Assembly (NCBI RefSeq): GCF_026262505.1 | Contig: NC_067205.1 | Coordinates: forward strand, 17,484,001 to 17,548,000 | Length of the DNA stretch: 64,000 nt | Direction of reading: 5' to 3' | From: Trichomonas vaginalis G3 | Taxonomy: Eukaryota; Parabasalia; Trichomonadida; Trichomonadidae | Part shown: piece after piece, positions 48,831 to 57,024 of the stretch | Numbering within the stretch: position 1 is the stretch's first letter | How the letters are laid out: each line of letters starts with the position of its first letter | Translations under genes and position numbers: made by a program | The notes under the pieces: generated by a model | What the model saw: only the letters and a program-made list of their open reading frames with translations | The model's database searches: none | Told to the model about the DNA's origin: nothing

Positions 48831-50984
48831 ATGCCTCCGTATAGAATGGATAGAAAATCTGCTAGAATAAAAGCAGAGTTAGAAAGATATGGCTGGAAAG
48901 TTTCAAAGAAGTTTAAATATAGGAGGGGAAGACCCATAAAAGTCTATGACAAACTATCTGATCTTCGCTATGAAATGGACTTAGAAACAGCGCGCGCCAA
49001 CTATCCAAACAGACTTGAGAGGTTAGAAGAAGAGCGTCTTATGGATATGCCTTTCGATGTTACTGAACCTCAAGTTGAAGGACACGACGGCTTTGCCAGA
49101 TTCTACTGGAAACATAACGAACAATTGTATCCTTTGAGAAGGAAAAAAGGAAAAGGTGAAGACAAACATGCTCCCATGGAAAGAACAAGATATGCATATG
49201 AAAAGTATCGCGAAGTTCGAAGTCAAATTACTTCTGGTCGAACCTTTACAGTAAACTTTGAAGAAGGAAAGAACAAAGAAGGCTTCATGGGAGTACTTGC
49301 TGCCATACAAGACGGAAATAAGAAAGGATACAATCTCAGACTAACCGTAACAGATTTGGACGGTCATATATACTACTCACATGGCAATGTCACAACAGCT
49401 GCAATGCTTCTTGACGCTTTCAAGACTACAAAGAGAGAACAAATGTTTGACTCCGACTCAGACATCTTAAATGCGATTGAAGGAATTGCAAGCGTGAAGT
49501 TCGAATGGTATCAACCCAACCCTCAAGCAGTCAGACAATATGCTGGATACTTCCCGTTCATAAACAAGTCTGACATTAACCTGACAAGGTATGGAATTTA
49601 CAATTCAATTAAAAAAATTGTCAATGAACCTTGTATTCTTACATGTCTCAGGAACTCTGGTCTTGTTACAGATGAGAAGATGAAGTATCTTGAGTCATGT
49701 GTGAAGACAAGGTACATTCTCAGAGGTCAATTGGCAAAGATTGCACCGTTGGCAAATGTGAATATCCGAGTCAACATTCCGACTGAGAAAGGTTCTTCAC
49801 ATGACGACTATGTTATTGACTTCAAATTACCATGGTTGAAGATTGTACTTGTCCACAACCACTTCATGTTGAACGAAAGTCTTACAAACCCATTGTTCGG
49901 AAAAGGCAAGTGCAACATTGTCAGAGCTGTTAACATTCTTTTCGAGAAAGGTTTGTTGGAACCGATTCCAGATGACAAGCTGACAGAAACTTTTGTACCA
50001 AAAGACGAAACAAACTTTTCATTGTTGGTAAGACCAAAAGTTGTTCCAGACAAAGTTCTAGCACAGAAGAAGTACACAGCTCCAAAAGGAGTTGGATTGT
50101 TCGGATACCAACCTGAACCAGAAGAACTTCCAATGAGGTTGCAAGAACTTCAAGATGCTATAAACAAACTTCCATTGAGAAATCCAGTCGACGTCAAATT
50201 GTATTGGAGAGCATCTGAGTTAGGTCAGAAAATTTTATATGAAACAGGTTGCTTTGACGATGTTTATGAGATAACAGGAGAAGTTTCTCAGAAGATAAGA
50301 GACTCGCTTGAATTTCCACGAACTGGTCCGATTGGATGCGATAAGTTCGACTCATACGAAAAAATATACTATGTCGACCTTAACGCTGCGTACATGAGGT
50401 TCGTCCAATATATTCCAACTGGAATTCCAAACGAAAATGGCGAGTTCCCGGGAAAGAACTATACAGTTGGAAAAGTCATACAACAACTATATGATATTAG
50501 GAAAGCTTCAAACCCCAAACTTGCAATGACAATCAAATTGCTTATGAATTCGACATGGGGATATTCCATTAAAAAACCTCAAAAGATGAAGAGTAAACAC
50601 TATGAGAAGGTCGACAACTTTGTTGAAAGGTTTTCTCCTTTTGTTTTGAAATACGAATTTACTCAAGGTCAAAATGGCTTAGTAACCACAGTAAAACCTA
50701 TTGTCGAACATTGGTCTTATCCTCAGTTCGCAAAAGCAGTCCTTGACAACTACAACAAATTTTTCTCAGAGGTTAAATCCAAAGTGAAGGTATACTATGA
50801 GAACATCGATGCACTCATGACGAACGAAGAAGGGTATAACAAACTCATTGAAATGGGTTTAGTCGGTGAGAAGATGGGCTGTTTTAAGCTAGACAAGGTA
50901 TTTTCCGAAGTTCATGTCCTCTCCAAGCGTAAGTACTGGGGTGTGCTTGAAGACGGCACAGAAATAAAACATTGCATGAAGTAA
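48831..50984 (+). CDS. Compact family B DNA polymerase-like protein without exonuclease
   Basis: This 717-residue protein keeps polymerase motifs A (YYVDLNAAYM, about residue 515), B (KLLMNSTWGYS, about 570) and C-like (YYENIDALMT, about 657). I find no exonuclease motifs. The distance from A to B is only about 55 residues, against about 150 in the Polinton 1 polymerase. The front has the same PCILTCLRNSG-type domain (about 267) and HNHFMLNES end seen in the Polinton 1 enzyme (DNCFVSACIQAG, EDHYMLNER). Codon use is more GC-rich than that of neighbours. Whether it is active cannot be told; motif C keeps one of the two usual Asp. Confidence 0.75.
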   Translation: MPPYRMDRKSARIKAELERYGWKVSKKFKYRRGRPIKVYDKLSDLRYEMDLETARANYPNRLERLEEERLMDMPFDVTEPQVEGHDGFARFYWKHNEQLYPLRRKKGKGEDKHAPMERTRYAYEKYREVRSQITSGRTFTVNFEEGKNKEGFMGVLAAIQDGNKKGYNLRLTVTDLDGHIYYSHGNVTTAAMLLDAFKTTKREQMFDSDSDILNAIEGIASVKFEWYQPNPQAVRQYAGYFPFINKSDINLTRYGIYNSIKKIVNEPCILTCLRNSGLVTDEKMKYLESCVKTRYILRGQLAKIAPLANVNIRVNIPTEKGSSHDDYVIDFKLPWLKIVLVHNHFMLNESLTNPLFGKGKCNIVRAVNILFEKGLLEPIPDDKLTETFVPKDETNFSLLVRPKVVPDKVLAQKKYTAPKGVGLFGYQPEPEELPMRLQELQDAINKLPLRNPVDVKLYWRASELGQKILYETGCFDDVYEITGEVSQKIRDSLEFPRTGPIGCDKFDSYEKIYYVDLNAAYMRFVQYIPTGIPNENGEFPGKNYTVGKVIQQLYDIRKASNPKLAMTIKLLMNSTWGYSIKKPQKMKSKHYEKVDNFVERFSPFVLKYEFTQGQNGLVTTVKPIVEHWSYPQFAKAVLDNYNKFFSEVKSKVKVYYENIDALMTNEEGYNKLIEMGLVGEKMGCFKLDKVFSEVHVLSKRKYWGVLEDGTEIKHCMK

Positions 50985-51042
50985 AAACATTGCATACCAT
51001 TTTAAAACATTTTTTAAAACAGTATATTTTTACATATATAAA

Positions 51043-51903
51043 ATGCTTCAGGTTGAAAAACAAAGAACAAAAGTAGCAGATACAAAACCGTTAGACTATA
51101 TCTTTACAAACGCTGGTAGGACTATTTCAGATGAAGAAATTTCATCCGGATCTTACAGATTTGACTATCCAATTCGTTGGCTTCAAAGTCCTTCAGATGC
51201 AAAGGCAATAGGATTTAGAAGAGTTTTGTTTTCAAATAGAACTAACGCTTTTATGTTCGCAGTATATTTTCACGGTCAGTATAAAGGTTCTGATGGTCTA
51301 ATAGAAAAATTTGACGAAATGAGAATCTTTACAATTCGTTCAGACGAAAGTCTTGAAAAAACTCTAAATGACTTTCAAACTCAAATAAACAAATACTACT
51401 GGGAATTTCAAGAAAAATACCACTCTTTACTAAATGGAACATACTATCTAAAGCTAGAATACGACAAGATGAATTCCACAGTTTCATTTCAAAGGATTGA
51501 AAATAACCCTCCAAGAGATACAGAGTTTTTATATTGGGGGGTGGACAAACGTTCTTGGGCGCAATTTCTTCGGTTACTAAACCAGAACGAACCATTGCCA
51601 CCTGACGGTCCGTTTAAATTTATACTTCCACCAACAGATTTGACAGTTTATAAAAACGTGTTTGACCCTCAAAATGTTATATGTCATGCAAGTTTCAGTT
51701 CAAGCAACAACAGTTTTCTATGTATCGGTAAGGACTTTTATGACTTTGCTTCTAAATTCTACGAACCACCTAGTAACAGTTTCTCTGACTTTCAAGTCTG
51801 GTTCACAACAAACGGTGTGCAGCATATTATTCCATTGTACTATGACTTTTATCTCGAATTGTCTTTCATATACAACTACGGAAAAGTGCTGAAAAAGTAT
51901 TGA
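51043..51903 (+). CDS. Member of the four-protein Polinton family, whole copy
   Basis: This 286-residue protein is the intact relative of 43262. Landmarks are KPLDYIFTNAGRT, YRFDYPIRWLQSP, KAIGFRRVLFSNRT, then NNSFLCIGKDFY, FQVWFTTNGVQHIIPLYYDF and the final LSFIYNYGKVL. It starts after TATTTTTACATATATAAA. A TCACC palindrome cluster follows within 15 bp of the stop. The role is unknown; virion location is inferred from neighbours and copy number. Confidence 0.7.
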   Translation: MLQVEKQRTKVADTKPLDYIFTNAGRTISDEEISSGSYRFDYPIRWLQSPSDAKAIGFRRVLFSNRTNAFMFAVYFHGQYKGSDGLIEKFDEMRIFTIRSDESLEKTLNDFQTQINKYYWEFQEKYHSLLNGTYYLKLEYDKMNSTVSFQRIENNPPRDTEFLYWGVDKRSWAQFLRLLNQNEPLPPDGPFKFILPPTDLTVYKNVFDPQNVICHASFSSSNNSFLCIGKDFYDFASKFYEPPSNSFSDFQVWFTTNGVQHIIPLYYDFYLELSFIYNYGKVLKKY

Positions 51904-51915
51904 AAAATATATTTT

Positions 51916-51966
51916 AGGTGAAGAGGTGAGATCTCACCTGTTTTCTCACCTGTTTTTTCACCCTCT
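51916..51966. repeat. TCACC/GGTGA palindrome cluster
   Basis: GGTGAGATCTCACC is a perfect 14-bp palindrome preceded by GGTGAAGA and followed by two more CTCACC/TTCACC units. It lies just after the 51043 gene stop. A separate small repeat, GTCCGACGGTTAAGCCA, occurs twice at 52033-52075. Confidence 0.7.
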
Positions 51967-52106
51967 TGAATTTTCATGAATTTCCTTAAGATAGAAAAAA
52001 AGTGAGTTAAAATGAGATTTTTATCGTTGTGGTCCGACGGTTAAGCCACAAACGAATGTCCGACGGTTAAGCCAAAAATATTTTTTATTTTTATTGTAAG
52101 AACAGT

Positions 52107-52768
52107 ATGACAGTCGAAGCAAAAACGTTCACGAACAAATCTAATGGCGAAACATTCACAAAAGGCACCTATAACGGTATTGAAGTCTTACGTAGAGACA
52201 AGGATGGTTATATAAATGCAACAAAGATATGTCAGCAGTTTAGGAAAGACTTTAGAAGGTTGTTGGAAAATAAGTCCTGGGAAGAGTATTTTAAGGCATT
52301 TTGTGAAGAATATACCAACCCGCGGAATTCCGCGGGTTGCTTTTTATACACAGTTCATGCAGGAATTCCCGATGAAATCAAACAGGTTAGAGGAACGTAT
52401 GTAGACCCAAGACTTGTAAACTATATAGCAATGTGGGCTTCTCCAAATATTGTATAGCAGTTGGAAAAATTATGGACTCCATAGACAAGAAAGTTCATGA
52501 GAAATTAGATGAAGAAGAACTTGAAGATACAGCAGAGAATGCAAAACCTTTGTTCGAAGAAGAAGTTAGAAAAATGCATGAAAAACAAATAGAACATGAA
52601 CGTGAGATATGTTCTGGTTATAGAGACTCTCCATACGAACTAGACCAATGGGAACAAGAAGATTTAAAGAGAGAATTTAGAGAATATGAACTCGCTAAAG
52701 TTTCATTAGAAGCTGCAGAAGAGAGGTTAAAAGGTTGGGGTCCTTTTGTACAAAAATATTGTGAGTAA
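52107..52768 (+). pseudogene. KilA-N domain protein with a palindromic insert, broken
   Basis: This is a KilA-N fossil: the core reads YNGIEVLRRDKDGYINATKI, then FRRLLENKSWEEYF, and later RGTYVDPRLVNYIAMWAS. KilA-N is a DNA-binding domain common in large DNA viruses. Between the halves of the domain, about 50 bp (52303-52352) match the 86-bp repeat family at 52918-53264, including the perfect palindrome at 52317-52338. The tail is a charged coiled coil (EEEVRKMHEKQIEHEREIC). The start is preceded by TGTAAGAACA. The gene looks broken about once. Confidence 0.75.
52317..52338. repeat. Perfect palindrome inserted in the KilA-N gene
   Basis: A 22-bp perfect palindrome centred on GAATTC with arms AACCCGCG/CGCGGGTT. 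It is identical to the palindrome in the last unit of the array at 52918-53264 (53211-53232). Confidence 0.85.
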
Positions 52769-52814
52769 ATGAACCATTTTATTTTTATTGAATTCGGCAA
52801 AAATATATTTTAGG

Positions 52815-52904
52815 TGTCACTACGTCACCAGGTCACTCGGTCACTCGGTCCCTCGGTCATTTTAACTTCTCTGAAAAAGTGTGACAACATGACATTTTGA
52901 CAAC
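52815..52904. repeat. Conserved intergenic repeat
   Basis: GGTGTCACTACGTCACC is followed by direct copies of GGTCACTC/GGTCCCTC, then TTAACTTCTCTGAAAAAG and GACAACATGACATTTTGACA. It is related to 19473, 19598 and 41467, and stands just before a palindromic array. Confidence 0.7.
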
Positions 52905-52917
52905 AACACAGGAAATA

Positions 52918-53264
52918 GACTTCTTCGTCAATGTTTTGTATAAAAAGCACCTGCCGGAATTCCGGCGGGTGGTATATTCTTCACAAAATGCTTGTTTTGT
53001 TGAGACTTCATCGTATATGTTTTGTATAAAAAGCAACCCGCGGAATTCCGGCGGGTGGTATATTCTTCACAAAATGCTTGTTTTGTCAAGACTTTCATCG
53101 TATATGTTTTGTATAAAAAAAGCACCTGCCGGAATTCCGGCGGGTGGTATATTCTTCACGAAATGCTTGTTTTGTCAAGACTTTCATCGTACATGTTTTG
53201 TATAAAAAGCAACCCGCGGAATTCCGCGGGTTGGTATATTCTTCACGAAATGCTTGTTTTGAGG
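52918..53264. repeat. Array of four 86-bp palindrome-bearing repeats
   Basis: Each unit has ATGTTTTGTATAAAAAGC, a GC palindrome centred on GGAATTCC, then GGTATATTCTTCAC and AAATGCTTGTTTTG. The palindrome arms vary between AACCCGCG and CACCTGCC types, with some units having unequal arms. One unit also sits inside the KilA-N gene at 52303-52352 in the opposite orientation. Confidence 0.85.
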
Positions 53265-53332
53265 TCGAGCCATTTTTGGCTCCACCTGTTTTTTCAACCA
53301 AAGCTCATTTTTTTCGGCAAAAATATATTTTA

Positions 53333-53378
53333 GGTGAAGTGGTGAGATCTCACCTCTTTTTTCACCTCTTTTCTCACC
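53333..53378. repeat. TCACC/GGTGA palindrome cluster
   Basis: GGTGAAGTGGTGAGATCTCA (first 20 bases) continues into CACCTC and further TTCACCTC/TCTCACCC units. It precedes the gene at 53460. Confidence 0.65.
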
Positions 53379-53459
53379 CGTTGAATTTTCATGAATTTTC
53401 CCGAAATAAAAAAAGTTAGTTTTTTTTAAAAAAATATTTTTTATTTTTATTGTAAGAAC

Positions 53460-54374
53460 ATGTTAGCAACAACAGCACCAAACTCGTTAGTCATGAACCC
53501 AACTTCAATGTTAGTAGAGATGAAAAGCTTCATTCCTTCTTCATATACTTTCGAAACAGAAATCCAGAAGATAAAGCAAGAACTTCTCCAAGGAGATTTA
53601 GACTGTAGTGCGAAAGATGAAACAAATGAAGAATATCTTTATGAAATGCAGGATATTATTGACCATCTACCTAAACTTCCTGAAATACAACAACAAAAGC
53701 TTACTATTCCAGAATTCGATGAAATAGAAGTCAAAGCAACTGACTCAGTAGAAACCAAGAAGTTCATACGTAAGGTAAACTATGAGTTTCTTGGATTTCA
53801 TTGCAACCACAAAGTCATGGACAAAGACTGCGATATGGTATATAAGAACATCTCTGACATATACAAATCTGAAGAATTTAAGACCTACGACAACTTTGTT
53901 TCGTTAGTTGCAAAATGTGTATGGCAGATAAGAGATAAAGATAAAAGAGGTAAAGTATGGAACGAACAGATAAAACCAGCAACTTTTGAGTTAAAGAAAA
54001 CCATTGACGCCTTAGTTGTTCTAGCTGGTTTTATTTCAATGTACAATGCTAAAATGAACCCACAATGTTCAAAATGTAAAGCAGCAATGAGGAAATATAA
54101 CTACTCCGTCAAAGAGATAGAACGTATGCGAAACGACTATGCTGATTTAAAGGAAGAAGCAGAGAAACCAGCAGAAGATAAAATGGACATGTTGACATTT
54201 CTGAACAAAAACTATCCAACAGCTGACGATTTCCTTCTATCTGATGTCAAGAAGAAATATAAAGAAACATTCGGCATAGTTAAAACATTCGATATCCTCA
54301 GCGAAGAAATAGAAGCTACAAAACTGTTTAGAATTTCAAATATACATCGTACAATTCATGTAAAACGCTTGTGA
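53460..54374 (+). CDS. Polinton protein shared almost unchanged by both elements
   Basis: This 304-residue protein is the full-length counterpart of 20249, about 90 percent identical over their common length. It has an N-terminal extension of about 65 residues (VMNPTSMLVEMKSFIPSSYT). The body is helical with a possible zinc site (FHCNHKV, and CSKCKAAMRKYN) and a coiled coil. The start is preceded by TGTAAGAACA like its neighbours. A TCACC palindrome cluster follows the stop in both elements, so the gene and this repeat appear to travel together. The function is unknown. Confidence 0.75.
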   Translation: MLATTAPNSLVMNPTSMLVEMKSFIPSSYTFETEIQKIKQELLQGDLDCSAKDETNEEYLYEMQDIIDHLPKLPEIQQQKLTIPEFDEIEVKATDSVETKKFIRKVNYEFLGFHCNHKVMDKDCDMVYKNISDIYKSEEFKTYDNFVSLVAKCVWQIRDKDKRGKVWNEQIKPATFELKKTIDALVVLAGFISMYNAKMNPQCSKCKAAMRKYNYSVKEIERMRNDYADLKEEAEKPAEDKMDMLTFLNKNYPTADDFLLSDVKKKYKETFGIVKTFDILSEEIEATKLFRISNIHRTIHVKRL

Positions 54375-54427
54375 AAAAGAGGTGAGAAAAGAGGTGAGAA
54401 AACAGGTGAGATCTCACCTCTTCACCT
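54372..54427. repeat. TCACC/GGTGA palindrome cluster
   Basis: GTGAAAAAGAGGTGAGAAAA, then GAGGTGAGAAAACAGG, then GGTGAGATCTCACC and TCTTCACC. It starts at the stop codon of the 53460 gene. Confidence 0.7.
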
Positions 54428-54439
54428 AAAATATATTTT

Positions 54440-54830
54440 TGCTGAGTAAATGACCAAATTTCATGAATTTCCTCATATGTTTGCTACCCCGACTTTTTTC
54501 GGCCTTGCATAAAACTCTATGAAATCATGAAAAAATGACCAAATTTCATGAATTTCCTCATATGTTTGCGACCGGTGGAAAACCGCGGGTCGAGATTCCG
54601 TACGAAAATCGTAAAAAATTGCGACCCCGACTTTTCCCGGGGTCGCCTAAAACTCATGAAAATCGTAAAAAATTGCGAGTACGGAAAAAACCGTAGTCGC
54701 CTAAAACTCATGAAAATCGTAAAAAAACTCTATGAAAACAGTGAAAAAATGCGAGTGGGAGAAAAACCCTGGTCGCCAAAACTCTATGAAAATCGTAAAA
54801 AAACTCTATGAAATCATATCTTTTATACAA
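54440..54830. repeat. Array of hairpin repeats with CATGAAAATCGTAAAAAA units
   Basis: The array has repeated blocks CCTCATATGTTTGC, GCGACC/GGTCGC-type hairpins (for example around GCGACCCCGACTTTTCCCGG, 54618-54640) and ACTCATGAAAATCGTAAAA. Arms differ between copies (GACCCCG, GAGTACGG, GAGTGGG) but the partner arm changes with them in part. One unit is also found inside the KilA-N gene at about 55815-55880. Confidence 0.75.
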
Positions 54831-54900
54831 GATAGAAAAAATAAAATTAACGCTAGTTTTTTTAAAATATTTTTTTTTATTTTGTATGTAAGAACAGGAA

Positions 54901-55515
54901 ATGACAAGCACTGAGTTTGAAACAGTTAGAAAGATAGACAATGAGACCAAAATAGTTAGAATAGGTGATTTAAACGTAAGATACTCAAAGAAATACAAAA
55001 AATATTCTTTGTCAGACATTTTAACACTATCTGAAGGAAAGAAAGCACACGACTGGGTTAAAAATGCTTCAACTCAGAAAATTTTGACAAAAAATCCTGA
55101 GCTTATGATATCGGTAAGATTCTATGGAACAAGAGCATATCTTATAGACAAAAGTCTTATACCAGTAGTTTTGTTCTGGATTGACCCAGTTGTTGGATAT
55201 AATTTCATAACATATGGTTCATTCGATACAGAACGTTGCTGTGAAGGCTTACTTTACATCGTTCAGAAACCGAAGGACTTCAATACAAAGAGATATAAGA
55301 TAGGAAGAACATTTAATATAACTCAAAGATATGACAGTATAGTCAATAGAGTTAAGGTTGCGTTTGTTAACGATATGAGAGCTGCTGAAACAGAACTACT
55401 TGAAAAGTTTGAGAAAATGTATGGTGCTCCCACGAAAGGTAAAGAAACGTTTGAAGTAGATGAGATCGACAAAGCTATAAAATTATTTGACGAAGTTGCT
55501 GAAAAATACATGTAA
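54901..55515 (+). CDS. KilA-N-like plus GIY-YIG nuclease protein
   Basis: This 204-residue protein has an N-terminal DNA-binding half (LNVRYSKKYKKYSLSDILTL, then AHDWVKNASTQKIL) that resembles a KilA-N/Bro-type domain. Residues 116-204 form a T5orf172-type GIY-YIG nuclease: GLLYIVQK (Y119), then KRYKIGRTFNITQRYDS (Y132, G135, R136), then a Glu-containing helix ETELLEKFEKMYG. GIY-YIG enzymes nick or cut DNA. The pairing is common in large DNA viruses. The start is preceded by TGTAAGAACA. The frame is whole. Confidence 0.75.
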   Translation: MTSTEFETVRKIDNETKIVRIGDLNVRYSKKYKKYSLSDILTLSEGKKAHDWVKNASTQKILTKNPELMISVRFYGTRAYLIDKSLIPVVLFWIDPVVGYNFITYGSFDTERCCEGLLYIVQKPKDFNTKRYKIGRTFNITQRYDSIVNRVKVAFVNDMRAAETELLEKFEKMYGAPTKGKETFEVDEIDKAIKLFDEVAEKYM

Positions 55516-55603
55516 AGCGTTTATTTTTGGTCTTTTATACAAGATAGAAAATAACGCTAATTTTATTTTTTTTTATTTTTTTATTTTGTATGTAAGAACA
55601 GAA

Positions 55604-56407
55604 ATGTCAACAACAGAGAACACAACAACTGCTATCGTTCATGAAGCCATAAGTGAAGAATACGAGTACATACAGTTTAACAAACAGTTACGTCTCATTC
55701 GTTCGGTCAAAGATGACATGTACCAAATGCAAAGTATTTTGAATGCTCTTCGTTCTACAAAGCAAGCATACCATTGGTTTGAAAACCAACAGACAAAAGA
55801 ACTTTTAGAAGAATTTCCTCATATGTTTGCGACCTCGGAAAACCGAGGGTCGAGATTCCGTACGAAAATCGTCAAAATTTGCCAAATGGTTTGAGAGGTT
55901 GGTATGTACATAGACTTCTTGTAAATGCTGTTGCAATGTGGGCTTCACCTCGCTATGCTTGTTATATTTTCATGATGTTAGATGAATTCATAGACAAGAA
56001 CGTGAAGAGCTAGAGAACAAGCTTGAAGCAAAAGACAAAAACATACAGAAAAGAATACCACGTTCGGTACCAAAAGGAAAGGAAAAGAACTATAAGTATA
56101 TGATTTACACTGAAGAGATGGAAAATGAAGAAGACAGAGATATGGTTATGTTGCATTTAGTCAGAAGAAACAACAAAAGCTTTTACGACTTGCTAAGATT
56201 TACAAATCTGATAGAAATTGGTTCTATCGCGAAAACTTACCGATTTCAATGACACCAAATGAAGATGTTAAACAGATAGTTCAAGATACGTTACCTCAAA
56301 CACACTATGATATGAAAGGTTGTACAATACTTACATTCAAAGAAGATTTGCCGCTACTGAAGGAAAAGATAACAGAGTATTTCGATAACTTCAAAGAGGA
56401 AGAGTAA
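55604..56407 (+). pseudogene. Second KilA-N protein with associated C-terminal domain, broken
   Basis: The fossil starts MSTTENTTTAIVHEAISEEY at 55604 after TGTAAGAACA. KilA-N landmarks are FNKQLRLIRSVKDDMYQMQS, then a second part with VNAVAMWASPRYACYIF. The coiled coil REELENKLEAKDKNIQ follows, then a C-terminal domain with MTPNEDVKQIVQDTLPQ and MKGCTILTFKEDLPLL, typical of viral KilA-N proteins. A copy of the hairpin repeat from 54440-54830 (about 55815-55880) lies inside the KilA-N part. The gene looks broken about three times. Confidence 0.65.
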
Positions 56408-56504
56408 ATGAACCATATATTTTTCAAGCTTGACACCAAAGATGGCTCAGGTAGCTCTAGATGGTAAATTGTCTTGTCAAATCCTTCTGGCATTCCGAGT
56501 CCTT

Positions 56505-56927
56505 CCTTCCAACAGGAAAAAAATTTCCTTCCAACAGGAAAAGTTTTTCCTTCCAACAGGAAAAAAATTTCCTTCCTACAGGAAAAGTTTTTCCTTCCTA
56601 CAGGAAAAAAATTTCCTTCCTACAGGAAAAGTTTTTCCTTCCTACAGGAAAAAATTTTCCTTCCAACTGGAAAAATTTTTCCTGTTGTCCGTCCGTAAAC
56701 CATTCAAATTTTCGAAAATTGAGAACTTTTTGGCCGACCTTCAGGAAAAATTTTTCTTTCCTTCAGGAAAAATTTTTCTTTCCTTCAGGAAAAATTTTTC
56801 TTTCCGACAGGAAAAGTTTTTCTTTCCGACAGGAAAAGTTTTTCTTTCCAACAGGAAAAGTCCTTCCTTCCGACAGGAAAAGTCCTTCCTTCCAACTGGA
56901 AGAACTCTTCCTTCCGACAGGACACAA
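56505..56927. repeat. 22-bp hairpin repeat array
   Basis: Two blocks of 22-bp units lie at 56505-56690 and 56740-56927. The first alternates CCTTCCAACAGGAAAAAAAT-type and AAGTTTTT-ending units, giving a 44-bp higher-order period. Each unit can fold with arms TTTTTCC and GGAAAAA. Frames through the array translate as repeats and are not genes. Confidence 0.85.
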
Positions 56928-57024
56928 ACGAATGTCCGACGTACCACCAACCGAGTCCATTCCAAAGCCAGAAGAACCGACAGCCCCAGCACCACAACAG
57001 ACTAAGACTCAAACACTTACATTT

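Noticed and set aside
52918-53264. CRISPR array
   Set aside because: The units are near-identical throughout with no unique spacers, and the setting is a eukaryotic transposon.
52897-53419. Overlapping frames through the 86-bp palindromic array
   Set aside because: They follow the repeat period on both strands; the array is non-coding.
54880-54897. GTATGT in leaders as a trichomonad splice donor
   Set aside because: No matching ACTAACACACAG-type acceptor follows, and the reading frames start directly after it.
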